NCBI RefSeq assembly: GCF_009017415.1
Contig: NC_092403.1
Coordinates: forward strand, 806,001-870,000
Source of the DNA: Aspergillus flavus
Taxonomy: Eukaryota > Ascomycota > Eurotiomycetes > Eurotiales > Aspergillaceae
Direction: 5' to 3'
DNA: 64,000 bases
The translations under genes and the position numbers were made by a program. Below, piece after piece: positions 1-10,974 of this stretch. Below the pieces are notes generated by a model. It saw nothing but the letters and a program-made list of their open reading frames with translations, was not told where the DNA came from and did no database searches. The first letter of the stretch is position 1; the number at the start of each line of letters is the position of its first letter.

Positions 1-83
1 CCTTGCTAGATGAGTGACTGTACGGTTGAACCGGGGCCCACCCAATATTGACCGCTGTATTCGGATAAATAGAGCTGAGCAAG

Positions 84-1592
84 ATGCAGTTCTTCCGCCA
101 GCTGCTTGCGATTGGCCTGGTAGTCACTGCCGCCCAGGCATATGCTACCAGCAGGTCGTCGATGCTGCGTACAGTCGTCACGACTGACATGGAGCAGGAC
201 GACCTAGCTTCACTAATCCGGTACCTACTCTACACCAACGAACTTGATACCCAGGGCATCATCTACTCCTCTAGCCGCTTTCACTGGTCCGGCGACGGCA
301 ATGGCACGAAGCTCTTCCTACCTGACCGCGAATACACCACCCCTCAGTGGACATGGCGCTGGACCGGCACGCGGACTATCCAAGATAATGTCCTCCAAGC
401 ATACGCAGAAGTTTTCCCAAATCTGCTTTCCCACGATCCATTCTACCCGACACCGGACGAGCTGTTGTCCAAGGTCAAGATCGGCAATATCGACTTCGAG
501 GGCGAAATGGACCATGACACTGATGGGTCTAATCTTATCCGCTCGCTGTTGCTGGACCAAGACCCGCGGCCGCTCTACTTGCAGGCATGGGGTGGCACCA
601 ACACCATTGCCCGTGCTTTGAAGTCAATCGAGGAGCAATACTCAGGCTCGCAGCAGTGGACGCAGACCAAGGACACAGTATCCAGCAAAGCAGTTATCCT
701 CGCTAGCGGTTTTCAAGACGAGGCATATGCGAACTACATCTCTGTCAACTGGCCGCAGATCCGCGTCGAGAATTTGCAAACCGGATACAGCACCTGGGGC
801 TACAACTGTGACAAGGGCCAGGGCAACACCCGTGGCTTGCCTGACGATGGCGTATACTTCACCGGTGACTGGATCAAGGCCAACATTCAAACAGGACCAT
901 ATGGGAAGCTCTACCGTTCCTGGCTCGACGGCCAGTCTATGCCAGGTGACGCACAGGACATTTTCGGCAATCGAAGTACGGCATTGTCAAGCTTTTGTAA
1001 GCCACTGGACCCGTACGACTTTCTGTCCGAGGGCGACAATGTGGTTTTCAACCCCCTAATAACCACCGGCATTCAGGACCCGGCCAACCCCAATCTCGGT
1101 GGTTGGGGCGGTCGATCTACGCAGAACACTACTTCACCGAATCTGTGGGAGATGGTGACAAGCGAGAAGAACGGGACTGGCGTCGAAGTAGACAACTACA
1201 CCACGGACCGTTGGGCCGCGGCCGTCCAGAACGACTTCGCGGCTCGCATGCAATGGACACTGACACCGAGCTATGAAGATGCCAACCACCCGCCCTCGGT
1301 TGAGATCCTGAACAGAACCACAGTGGAAGCGCATCCTGGGGCGACTGTGACCCTGGCTGGTGCAGTTAGCGATCCAGACAACAACACCGTCACCACGTCC
1401 TGGTGGCAGTTCTTCGAAGAAGGCACATACCCGGGCAGCGTGACTGTGACTGAGTCCGATGGCCACCGAGCAGACGTGACGATCCCGTCTGATGCAAAAA
1501 CTAACCAAACTATTTCGATCATTCTGCAAGGGACTGACGATGGGCAATTCCCGTTGACCCGCTATGGCCGCGTTTTTATCCAAGTCATATGA
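84..1592 (+). CDS. Secreted DUF1593-family protein (nucleoside-hydrolase-like, Sde182/cellulose-binding type)
   Basis: Single exon, 502 aa, starting at an ATG after an A-rich TATA-like stretch near 62-70. Residues 1-20 form a signal peptide (hydrophobic LLAIGLVVTAAQA, then a small-residue cleavage site), so the product should be secreted. Residues 28-330 resemble the DUF1593 nucleoside-hydrolase-like domain: VVTTDMEQDD near residues 31-40 resembles the Asp-rich metal/ribose site of nucleoside hydrolases, and AWGGTNTIARAL near 168-179 is typical of the family. The last ~100 residues look like the beta-rich C-terminal domain that usually follows. Several NxT/NxS sequons fit a secreted glycoprotein. 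The family is known from lignocellulose-degrading bacteria and fungi, but its substrate is poorly defined, so I claim no reaction. Confidence 0.85.
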   Translation: MQFFRQLLAIGLVVTAAQAYATSRSSMLRTVVTTDMEQDDLASLIRYLLYTNELDTQGIIYSSSRFHWSGDGNGTKLFLPDREYTTPQWTWRWTGTRTIQDNVLQAYAEVFPNLLSHDPFYPTPDELLSKVKIGNIDFEGEMDHDTDGSNLIRSLLLDQDPRPLYLQAWGGTNTIARALKSIEEQYSGSQQWTQTKDTVSSKAVILASGFQDEAYANYISVNWPQIRVENLQTGYSTWGYNCDKGQGNTRGLPDDGVYFTGDWIKANIQTGPYGKLYRSWLDGQSMPGDAQDIFGNRSTALSSFCKPLDPYDFLSEGDNVVFNPLITTGIQDPANPNLGGWGGRSTQNTTSPNLWEMVTSEKNGTGVEVDNYTTDRWAAAVQNDFAARMQWTLTPSYEDANHPPSVEILNRTTVEAHPGATVTLAGAVSDPDNNTVTTSWWQFFEEGTYPGSVTVTESDGHRADVTIPSDAKTNQTISIILQGTDDGQFPLTRYGRVFIQVI

Positions 1593-2386
1593 CCCGATGA
1601 ACCCGGACCGTTATGTCGCTGCGATTTCTAGCATCGACAAAATGAAATAGGAAAAGATCCATCTTTGCCGGTTTCGAGCCTGACACATAGCTGTGAAAGG
1701 GTTGGGTGCAAAGGTTTCGTGGCTGGCTTTAATAGCAGATAACTCGTACTGGAATATCCTGTCCTACCCACGTTTTTGTTACCGCGTCGCCTTTCGAATG
1801 TGGTTGTTTATTTCGTGAACTATCATGACTTGACTCAATATTAGCTATCTAGTACGAAATGACCTATCTAATGACATGCCCCTCGGCGGTTAGCTACAAT
1901 GATCTTAGAATCATAGCATCAGCCCAAAGAATCGACGTCCCTCACATGACACAACCTCACATAACCCTTCCCACGACAGGCCTCACTAAGCAGGGTGACA
2001 ACAGAAGAGGCAATTCACGACATCAATCCCAGGGCCTTATTCTATATGTAAGGCTTTTCTTGCGGCAAACCTCGCACTAACGAGGATAGATAGATCTCTT
2101 GCGGTAGGGTGGGTATACCACAAAAATCTCTTATTATGCTCAAGGACACCAAGGACATGTGGCGCGATAGAATCGCCATGAGTTGTGAGGGTTGTAAAAA
2201 GGAGTCACGTCCAATAACTAATTTTGTTGCACAGATCTGCAGTGTGAACAGCCCGGAGACTCGTTCGTAATGATTAATTTGTTACTTAGTTCAGTTCTAT
2301 GGTGCTGTGAATATGTAGATGAAGTGTACTTATCCCATGATGATTCTCCTTTTTCTATTTTAAGATATTTCTAATTGTTTCATAAC
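1593..2386. other. Intergenic, no gene seen
   Basis: 3' flanks of two convergent genes. A 73-codon ORF at 1859-2080 has no recognisable composition or motif and is probably chance. Confidence 0.6.
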
Positions 2387-3634
2387 TCATTTGGATTCCA
2401 TGATGGGTAGACCATCGTCGTCGAAATACACAGGTACACCCTTGCGGAAGGAGTACTGTAAAGCAGCGCAGATCTTGCCCGCCTCGAAGGCATCCTCCGG
2501 TTGACAGGTCATGGGCTTGTTATCAAGCACGGCATCGGCGAACTCAGAAAGATCAGCCAGGAACGTGGCATCGAAGAGAGTGAACGCATCAGGCACAGAC
2601 TGTGTGCGAATCCCGAGATGGTCCCGAATCTCAACATTCGAGTTCGCACTGATGATCGAATGCCCCTTGGTGCCGCACAATCTAGTCGTGTCCTCAAAGC
2701 CGCTGGTTAGAGTGCGACCGAGGTAAGTGTTGAAAATCTTGCCATTGGCAAATTCCACGAGGCCCCATGCGTTGTCGGCGTCGCCATACTTAGCCAAGTC
2801 CCCATAGACAGCTACCTGGCCGAAGGCAATGACTCTGTTTACTTGCTTCTTGGGGTTGGAGAGGCCGGCCTTGACATCTAACAGGTATCGTCCGGCGTCG
2901 ACCTAGTACCGGGTTAGTTGAGTGGATAGTGTGGGTGGGAGAAAGTACTGAGACTGACGGTGTGGATACCGAAATCAAGGAAGATGCCGCCAGACTGCTC
3001 GGAAAAGGACACGAAAAAGGCTGAACGGGACGGTCAGTATAAGACAACGACTGGGGAAATCTAGAGCCGTACCATTTGGGTCTGCCTGATCGATACCAGT
3101 CGTCTCAACAGCGTGAATCACACCTAGGTCTCCATTATCTACCAAGGCCTTAGCCTGGCGGTAGGACTTGTCATCTGGCACTAATCAGTCTCTGAGCTCT
3201 GCAAACCACGGGATCGAGTATGACTTACATCGGCGAGTGAAGGGAACGAGGAACTTGAGGTCAGGCCTAGAAGCAGCCTTCTCGACCACTGCCTGGGTAG
3301 TAGCGATGTCCACAGAGACGGGTTTCTCGCACATGACGTGCAAGCCCAGGTCAAGGGCCTGCAGGATCAAGGGCGCGTGTGTAGCCGTTGCGGTGCAGAT
3401 GAGGACGGCCTCAGCGCCGCTGTTCTTCAGGCATTCCTGAGGCTCTGAAAAGTGCTTAACCGATGGGGGCAGATTCTCTGCGGCCCATTTGTCAGTACCG
3501 GGCTTTGTATCGCAAACGGCGACGAGTTCGATCCGAGGCTGCTGGAAGGCGAGGATACGGGCACGAATGACTCCCAGGCGACCGAGGCCAAAAAGAGCAA
3601 ATTTGATGCGGCGGTTCCCAGGCGAGACGGTCAT
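2387..3634 (-). CDS. Gfo/Idh/MocA-family NAD(P)-dependent sugar/polyol dehydrogenase
   Basis: Four exons on the minus strand: 3634-3229, 3180-3073, 3020-2959 and 2902-2387. Introns are 48, 52 and 56 nt with GT-AG ends, and the phases add to 363 aa. The N-terminal Rossmann motif ALFGLGRLGVIRA binds the dinucleotide. CEKPVSVD carries the family EKP signature with the catalytic-site Lys. The C-terminal half is the Gfo/Idh/MocA alpha/beta domain (GGIFLDFGIHTVDAGRYLL). The start is the ATG before TVSPGNRR; a longer ORF upstream has no family similarity. Family members oxidise myo-inositol or sugars, and the actual substrate cannot be read from sequence. It is divergent to the flavin monooxygenase (588 nt shared promoter). 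Confidence 0.88.
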
Positions 3635-4222
3635 GGTGTATGATGAGGTGATATTCTGGTTACTCGACGATGTGACGGTGGTCGTCGTGTTGCAAGCAGT
3701 GCGATGATGCGAGAGATAGATTGCAACTTTACACCTTCCCAACACGAGGTTATATACTACCCTGATGGCTAATCTGAAATAGATCCATAATGTCGGTCCG
3801 GCCAACCGTATCTGACTCCGAAGAATGGTGTATCGTGCACGGGGGAAGTGAAATTTGCCGCGTACAGATCATTGCTTGTGCGGGATTGGTGATCGCCGGC
3901 ACAAGAGCTGCACGGTCTCCATGGCCTCGCCGCTGGTTTCCATATCCAGTAATCGGTCGATCTCCGATCGTATGGGGTATCGTCGGTCATGTGATGTGGG
4001 TGAAATCGCGCGAGTCCGCCAGCCCAGCGGGGGTGAAATTCGCCGAGGCTTTCCCGAATAGGAAATATATTGACAACTGCATGGTTGATACCGATCACGT
4101 CGGTCGTTGGGGAGGTCGCAGTATATCAGCCAGCTCGAATGCACTCCTCTTTTCATGAGATTGAACATGAGTACAACCTAACACGGACCTTGCCAGCATC
4201 TCACCTGTCACAATTCGCGAAA
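3635..4222. promoter_or_regulatory. Bidirectional promoter between Gfo/Idh dehydrogenase and flavin monooxygenase
   Basis: 588 nt between two divergent starts. ORFs in it are short and overlap on both strands. No motif could be assigned. Confidence 0.5.
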
Positions 4223-6255
4223 ATGGCACCCTTCGTACAAGACTCCGTTACCCCCGACATCGTCTCGATGGCCAACATCGAGTCGAAGAGTGCTGCACTC
4301 AACCACGACCGGGTGCAAAAGCCCGTCGCTGACGACTTCATGTACGACTTCAAGTACAATCACCATCTACCCACCACCGACATCTTAGGTGTGGATATCC
4401 CCGCCGATTGCGATGCTAAGAAGGAGGCCGAGGGCATTGTAGCCCGTCTCGCTAAGACTATGTCTGAAGGAGATGCACAGGCCTTCGCGGGGTTGTTCCT
4501 CGATTATGGTACGACGATTACCAAACAAGATCTGAAACCTTTTGGACTTTAACTCACCTCCGATGTACAGGAGTGTGGCGTGACAAGCTCTCGTTCACCT
4601 GGGATTTCCGCACATTCAACTTCAGAGATGCCATCTTGAAAGCTGCTACCGACCTTTTCCCTCAGACCAAGGCTAGAAGTTTCCAGTTTCTCGAGCCTGT
4701 GCCTACGGTCGCCCGCCCTTACACCGACTACTCTTATTTACAATTTGTTGTGTCTTTTGAGACGGAGCTTGTTGTTGCTTCGGCTGTTATAAATGCGGTC
4801 CTCACTCAAGATGGCTGGAGAATCTACACCATGCATACTGTTGCCGAGGGCCTTAAGCAGTTTCCCGAACAGCCCGCACCAGATGGACACATGACCGGTA
4901 TCACTAGCTGGGCTAGCCAGAGATCCGAAGCCATCAATAATGTTGACCCGGAGATTCTGATCATTGGCGGTGGTCAAAAGTAAGGATCAATGCACAGTGA
5001 CCCCATTGAATAATGCTAATCCATTTCTACCAGTGGTCTCGCTATGGCAGTGCGTTGCAAGGTTCTTGGTATGGAAAACCTGATCATCGAGCGCAGCGAC
5101 GAAGTCGGAGATATCTGGAAGAAGCGTTACGAATATCTTTCTCTGCATTTCCCACACTGGCCAGATGCATTGCCATACTTCAAATACCCTCAGCATTGGC
5201 CCACGTATACCCCGGCTCAAAAGCAAGCTCTATACATGCAGTGGTATGCCTCCGCACTGGAGCTCAATGTCTGGACCAAGTCTTCGGTTGTGAAGGCCGA
5301 GCAGGACGCCGAGGGTAAATGGACCATTACCATCAACAAAGAGGGCAAGGAGACCCGGACACTCCACCCCAAGCAGGTGATTATGGCCACGTCGCTATGT
5401 GGTGTCCCTTACACCCCAACCGTTCCTGGCATGGACGAATTCCGGGGCGTGATCCGCCACTCCAGCGCACACGACAGCGCCCGCGAGTTTGTCGGAAAAA
5501 AGGTCTGTGTCGTGGGTACCTCGTCCTCGGGCTTTGACACTGCTTTCGAGTGCGCCCGTCTGGGAATTGACGTGACACTCCTCCAGCGCTCACCGACCTA
5601 CGTAATGTCTTTGACCCATTCAGTCCCCCGCATGCTTGGTAGTTATGCTCCCGACGAGCACGGTAACCTCCCTGATCTCGAAGAACAGGATCGCCTCTTC
5701 TTTTCTACGCCAGTGGGACCCGGTGAGGAACTCAGCAGACGCACAGCCAAGGTCCTCGAGGATCTCGACAGACCCCTGCTCGAAGCCCTCAACGCTCGAG
5801 GCCTGCGAACATGGCGCGGCCAGCGCGATACCGGCAACTCTACACTAGGTCAGACCCGGAACGGTGGATTCTACTTCGATGCTGGTGCCTGCGAGGAAAT
5901 TATCAATGGCAACATCAAGGTGGAGCCAGGATATATTGAGAAATTCACCGCGGACAAGGTTATCTTGAACGGCGGTCGTGAGAAGGAGTTTGACCTGGTT
6001 GTATTTGCTACCGGGTTCTCCAATACGATCGATTCCATTCGAGCCACCCTTGGTGAGAAGATTGCCAGCCAGTGTGGACCTATTTGGGGTATTGATGAGG
6101 AGGGCGAGTACAAGACGGCATACCGGGAGACAGGCGTGCCTAACCTGTGGATCATGGTTGGTTTTCTGCCAATGACTCGCTACGCCTCCAAGTTGTTGGC
6201 TTTGCGACTGAAGGCTCTTCAAGAGGGCATTTCTCCGCCTCCCTATAAAGTTTAG
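4223..6255 (+). CDS. Flavin-containing (class B) monooxygenase with N-terminal SnoaL-like extension
   Basis: Exons 4223-4508, 4571-4979 and 5034-6255 (introns 62 and 54 nt) give 638 aa. After a ~220-residue N-terminal region resembling a SnoaL/NTF2-like fold comes the FAD motif GGGQNG around residue 228, created exactly across the second splice junction. FRGVIRHSSAH matches the FMO fingerprint FxGxxxHxxx[H/Y]. GTSSSG near residue 393 is the NADPH-binding turn, and FATGF near the C-terminus is the conserved ATG motif. Such fungal enzymes perform NADPH- and O2-dependent N-, S- or Baeyer-Villiger oxidations in the cytosol. Neighbouring redox enzymes suggest small-molecule metabolism, but the substrate is unknown. 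Confidence 0.9.
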
Positions 6256-6779
6256 ATTCTATAGATCAATTGAAGCTTTTTTTCAGCGTTAGAACACTCG
6301 TGCCGTCCAAGGACGGGGTTTCTTCTTATCTTTTCATCTCTTCGTTTTCTAGCTTCATATAAAGTGTGATTCTGAAAATAGTACGAAGGCACGTATTAGA
6401 CATAAGAAGATGGCATTTGAGGAATCCGAGGATTGTATTTTCATTATTACTTGATCTACTGCAAATGAACTACGACGTTAGCAAAAAAAGGTAGAGACGA
6501 CGACTAATTGGAGGCTATTATCTTTCTCTTAGAGGAATGCTGCAATTATGTTACAAACACGGTAAAACAGCTTCATCTTGGCTTACTGGATAGCTGGATA
6601 TACTCTACCATTGGATATTGTGAGAAATGGGAAGCCAGATCTTATTACATTCTATTTCAGCCAGAGTAGGGTTTTATCTATGAGTGAATTTCATCCCTTT
6701 CTTCTATCCTTTCTAGAAAATAAAGACATCAAAGTTTTCTATAGCAACTTATACGAGTAAAGGTCCAAATATGGACTTT
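6256..6779. other. Convergent intergenic region, no gene seen
   Basis: AT-rich 3' flanks of the monooxygenase and aldo-keto reductase genes. The short ORF at 6578-6760 looks accidental. Confidence 0.6.
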
Positions 6780-8050
6780 TCACTGACTGTACCAGTCATC
6801 GAATCCAAGATCCCATCCAAACAGAGGTGTGTTGATACGCTTCGCCTTTCCTTGGGCAGCCAGGCCATTCAGCACATTCATATCCTCTTGAGAGAGAGGG
6901 ATGACTTGACTGTTGCTCGAGATTCGGCTTTCCTTGACAGACTTCGGTAGTACGACCACCCCCCTGTTGACGTGGTAGCTGATAAGTATCGTGGCGGCCG
7001 AAACACCATTCTTCTTAGCGATCTCCTGGATTACAGGATCGGACATGAGCGGAGCGCCTGGGAAAAGTCAAATTAATACTGTTATCTCGCGGAAAATCCA
7101 CAACGAGTGTCAAGTAGCACTTACCCTCAGAGCCAAGTGGCGAATAAGCCTCGAGGAGGATTCCATGTTTGTCGCACCATTCTTTCAGTGCGTGCTGAGG
7201 AAGGAAGGGATGCAACTCGACCTGATTGACAGCAGGGACGACGGTCCACTTCTTTTTCAGTTCCTCTAGATAGGGAATGGACCAGTTGGCTACGCCAATC
7301 GCCTTTACTTTGCCGGACTTGTATACCTCCTCCATCTGGCGCCAGGTCTCACTCTGGTCCCAGGATCGGTCGACGGATCGTGTGCCATCGGGGTTCACTG
7401 GTAGAAGCTCGCTCGACTCATTCTGTATGCACAGTTCAGTTATGTGGAAGTTGCTTAGAAGGGAAGCAGCGGATTGACTTACAGGAACAAGTCGGACTGG
7501 CCAGTGAATGAGCTGGTGTTGGGGTTAGCCGATCTATCAACAGCGGGAGGAGAGGAGGCTAATTTACATAGAGATCAAGGTAGTCCGTGCCCAAGGCATT
7601 AAGTGTCTTCTGGAGACCTTCCGCAACGTTGGGCTGATGGGTGTTCCACAACTTGCTGGTGATGAAAATCTTTTCACGAGGGACACCACTGTCCTTGATG
7701 CCTTGACCGACTTCGTGCTCGTTTCCTATTTATTCCTTTAGGGCCCGAAAACTTGCTTGCTTATGTGTGTCACAACCCACCATATATCCTGCGATTTGTT
7801 AGCCAAGACTATGCGCACTAAAAGAGAAGTGGGAATCTCACAATGCTGCGTCAATGTGAGTATATCCATTCTTGAGGGCGTAAGAGACTGCCTGCCGCAC
7901 CTGACCAGGTTCAGATCTCCACGTGCCTGTATGACCTGGTCAGCACATCCCCTATGACCTGCAGCCAGCATGCAGCGCTCGTATCTTACCAAGTCCCACG
8001 GCGGGGATCTGGGCACCAGTGTTAAGCTTGAAATGAGATGGCGGAGACAT
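6780..8050 (-). CDS. Aldo-keto reductase (AKR superfamily)
   Basis: Seven exons on the minus strand: 8050-7990, 7926-7842, 7788-7781, 7725-7568, 7512-7483, 7422-7125 and 7057-6780, giving 305 aa. The third exon is only 8 nt, yet it supplies the catalytic IYG of IDAALIYGNE. The active-site tetrad is complete: Asp and Tyr in DAALIYGNE, Lys in the FITSKLW strand and His in LIHWPV. Substrate/cofactor regions [18 protein letters not shown] and [10 protein letters not shown] are intact. The start MSPPSHFKL followed by [15 protein letters not shown] is family-typical. The family catalyses NADPH-dependent carbonyl reduction in the cytosol; substrate unknown. Confidence 0.9.
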
Positions 8051-8848
8051 GATGATTGCGGTGAGAGAACTTCAACGTGTATAGATCTGTGGGTTTATAG
8101 TACACTCGCGGTTGAATCACGTAGGATGAGAGAACATGCGACCATATTTGAGTTATCGGACTTATTGCTACGGAGTATGAGGGGTAACCCTTTACATCCA
8201 ACAGTCCATTGATGTGATGCAGAAATGACAGGGCAAGTTGGTTGTGGATCTGTTCCTAACTTTTAGCTCCAAGCCATTCGCAGCAACCGCCGCCGCGAGC
8301 TCCCAAATATGGCAATATTTTGTTAGAATGCGCCGCGAATTTCTGAATGTCGGAGTAGTGCGGGGTAGAATTCTAAAGTGCGGGGGCGGGGATCCTGTCC
8401 CAAAAGAGAATAGTCTTCCATGGTGGGGATGGATATAATTCGCATATCTAAGACTTCTGTCAAGAAGGGTTATTTTCACCGCCCTATGTGAAGGCATTGC
8501 TGTTGGATCTAGCATGGTATGTAAGCAATGGTTTTGCTTAATTCTAAAATGGTTAATCACTCCATGCTTATTGTCTTGAGGTCTTGGAGACCCCTCCAAA
8601 GCCCGTGAGGTAGGGAAAGCTCGTTTATCTCATCTTTCTTACAATGTGCATGTATCTGTGTGGATAGCGGGGTTAAGCCTGCCCCCCCCCCCCCCCCCCA
8701 GTTATGATTAACTTAACACAAAAAACATCATATCTACCATTGACTAATATTTTGTTCAGAGTTGAGCATAACTTTGGTGTATTCTAATTCGTGCCTGAAT
8801 CATAACTAAGAGATCTATTTTCTAAGTACTTCCAGTTCCGCAATCACT
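8051..8848. other. Intergenic region holding an 18-nt poly-C tract
   Basis: No gene recognised. Contains a run of 18 C residues at 8682-8699. Confidence 0.6.
8682..8699 (+). repeat. Poly-C homopolymer (18 nt)
   Basis: Uninterrupted C run between the aldo-keto reductase promoter and the 3' end of the TIM-barrel gene. Its length is prone to slippage in replication and sequencing. Confidence 0.95.
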
Positions 8849-9998
8849 TTATGAGCGGGACGCAATAGCAGCCTTGGCGTAGGTTTCGAAAGACGGGTGG
8901 AGTCGAGCTCCTTCGCTATCAGCGACTTCAGAGAATGTTTTCTGAGAGCCAAAAGGATGGTACGGGTATGGTCTAGAATAGTATCATCCCTGTGTCAGTA
9001 CACCCCTAACATGATGGCAATCACGGACAACTTAAAATCCAATGGAGACACTTACCCATATTCAGGAACGAAAGTAATAGGCTCCGAAGCAGTAGCAGTG
9101 GCATCGATAATCTGCTTCCAGACGGTTTCAAAGAACCTTCTTTCCTCCTTGAACACCTCGTGCGTTGGGTCCGGGCATTGCGATGATTGCGTTGTGCCCA
9201 TTCTTGCGTGAATATGTGTCACGTGAGGAATAACGGCGCTGAGAATCTGCTTATCCTCCTCATGAGTATCCAAGAGACGTTCGCAGACCACCACCCAGTG
9301 AGAGAAATCAGCCGTGATGCGCAGGTTTGGCACTCTACGTAATACTGCTGCAGTAGAGTATGGGTTGAAAAGCGCCGTGTTTCTGTGAGTTTCGTGGGAC
9401 ACCTTGCCTGTAAGGCCTAATTCGGCATCGATGGCGAACGTCCCGCTGTAGAATTCAACCGCCTCGTCCACGGTCCATCCCTCACTAGTCTCAGTCAGTG
9501 TCGCACTCGAGGGATTTACAGGTGTAGTTGAGACGTACTACCCGGAGTGGGCGTTGATCTTGTATGGTTTCACGGTCTTGGCAGTTTCGAGTTTTGTGCG
9601 ATAACCTTTAAGGAGATCCTGGGGTGTTGGGCCCTCAGGTGTGGGGCCTGCGTAACTTGGCCACTGGATATGAATTCTGAGTTTGAATCAGTAAAATACA
9701 CATCTTCTGGGTCGAGCCCATTGTATATCATGGAGCATAAACACTTACAGAACGTTTACTTCCAGTCCAGCATCATCGGCAATGCGACGGATTGAAGGGA
9801 GATCGTTGAGGTCAGTGATGTCCACTTCGATGCCATCTAAGAGCCACGGAAAGGATTATTAGCCAGGATGAGTTTTTAATGCTAGGACTCCGTACCGTAG
9901 CCTTGGGCCTTCAGAGTCGGAAACCACTTGGCCCAGTTCTCGTAGCTGGTACCGGGGTCAATACCCCAAGCAGTGCGGAAACGCAAAACGGATGCCAT
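8849..9998 (-). CDS. Xylose-isomerase-like TIM-barrel protein (sugar phosphate isomerase/epimerase family)
   Basis: Five exons on the minus strand: 9998-9896, 9836-9749, 9676-9542, 9484-9056 and 8972-8849 (292 aa). All phases close. Barrel-strand signatures of the AP-endonuclease-2/xylose isomerase-like fold are visible: DGIEVDITDL (strand 2), VNVLIHIQWP, KINAHSGEGWT (metal-site His), ITADFSHWVVV (Asp and His), HVTHIHARMG (His-x-His) and FVPEYGPYPYH, with the Glu of the last strand. These metal-binding positions appear intact. Members are isomerases, epimerases or dehydratases of sugars and inositol. Together with the Gfo/Idh dehydrogenase 5 kb away it suggests polyol or sugar metabolism, an inference from context only. 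Confidence 0.85.
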
Positions 9999-10974
9999 GA
10001 GGTATATTTAGTCAATATGGAACTGGGTAAAATTGAGTGAAACTGCTGTCTGCAACGTAAGGGATTGAGAAACTAATGTTGAATCTTCAATCTCCAAGAT
10101 CATGGAGAGGAGGGAACCCAATTTATAATTTAGAAATATATTCCCGGACGATCATTGTGACACGAAATCTCTAGCGAACAATTTCCATCATAGTAGTAAT
10201 CACTCATAAATCCACTCCGCAGATGATACCATCGAAATAATCTACCCCCACAGCTCCGTAAATGGCAGGAAATCTCCGGTTCCCTTCGGGGAAATATTCC
10301 CCGCAATCACCCCGCCCTAAAATATGAATATTAGCCAATAGATCAATATCTTGTCGCACCTAGTCCCAATAAAGAAGATCGATTTTATCTATGAGCTATA
10401 AATAAAGAGTTTATTATTTTTTTTTAAGTAGAGCTAAGCAACAGATTCAAGAGCTAACTGAACAGATAATATTTAGAAGAAGACTGCCCCTTAATCTTTT
10501 CTTCTTTTCTTCTCTTTTTATTATAATCTTAAATCGGCTACACAAGAATTTGTAACTATGGCCCTTGTCATACGGTTCAGCCTTAAAAGGCCGACATCGT
10601 TACCTAGTAAATTACTACCACTAGTGAGTAATTAGCTAGCTTGAGGAACGAGCATGAAACACTAGGAAGCCCTCATGGATATATAGGATTGTCTTAAGCC
10701 GATAAATATTCCCTTCTAATGAGATTGGAATAGTGGCTGGCTCAACAGAAACGAAGCCATTGAAACAAAATTGTCATAGCGATTGCTATTAGACAAAGTA
10801 TATCTAAACATTTGCTAGTTACTCTTCGCAGTCCTCCTTGTGAATGAAGGCGCGTATCTTAGAGCATCAAAAGTGGACTTTTGAGAGTCTTACAGTTATA
10901 TGGATATAAGACATCACCGCTGGTTGATATTCAGCTGTGGGCAACCCAAGACACAACACCCCCTGACAAACGTG
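9999..10974. other. AT-rich intergenic region, no gene seen
   Basis: About 1 kb including the promoter of the TIM-barrel gene. AT-rich, with scattered poly-T and TTTTCTTCTTTTCTT tracts near 10500. No coding signal seen. Confidence 0.6.

Noticed and set aside
1134..1583. 149-codon minus-strand ORF
   Set aside because: Antisense to the DUF1593 gene with no recognisable protein features.
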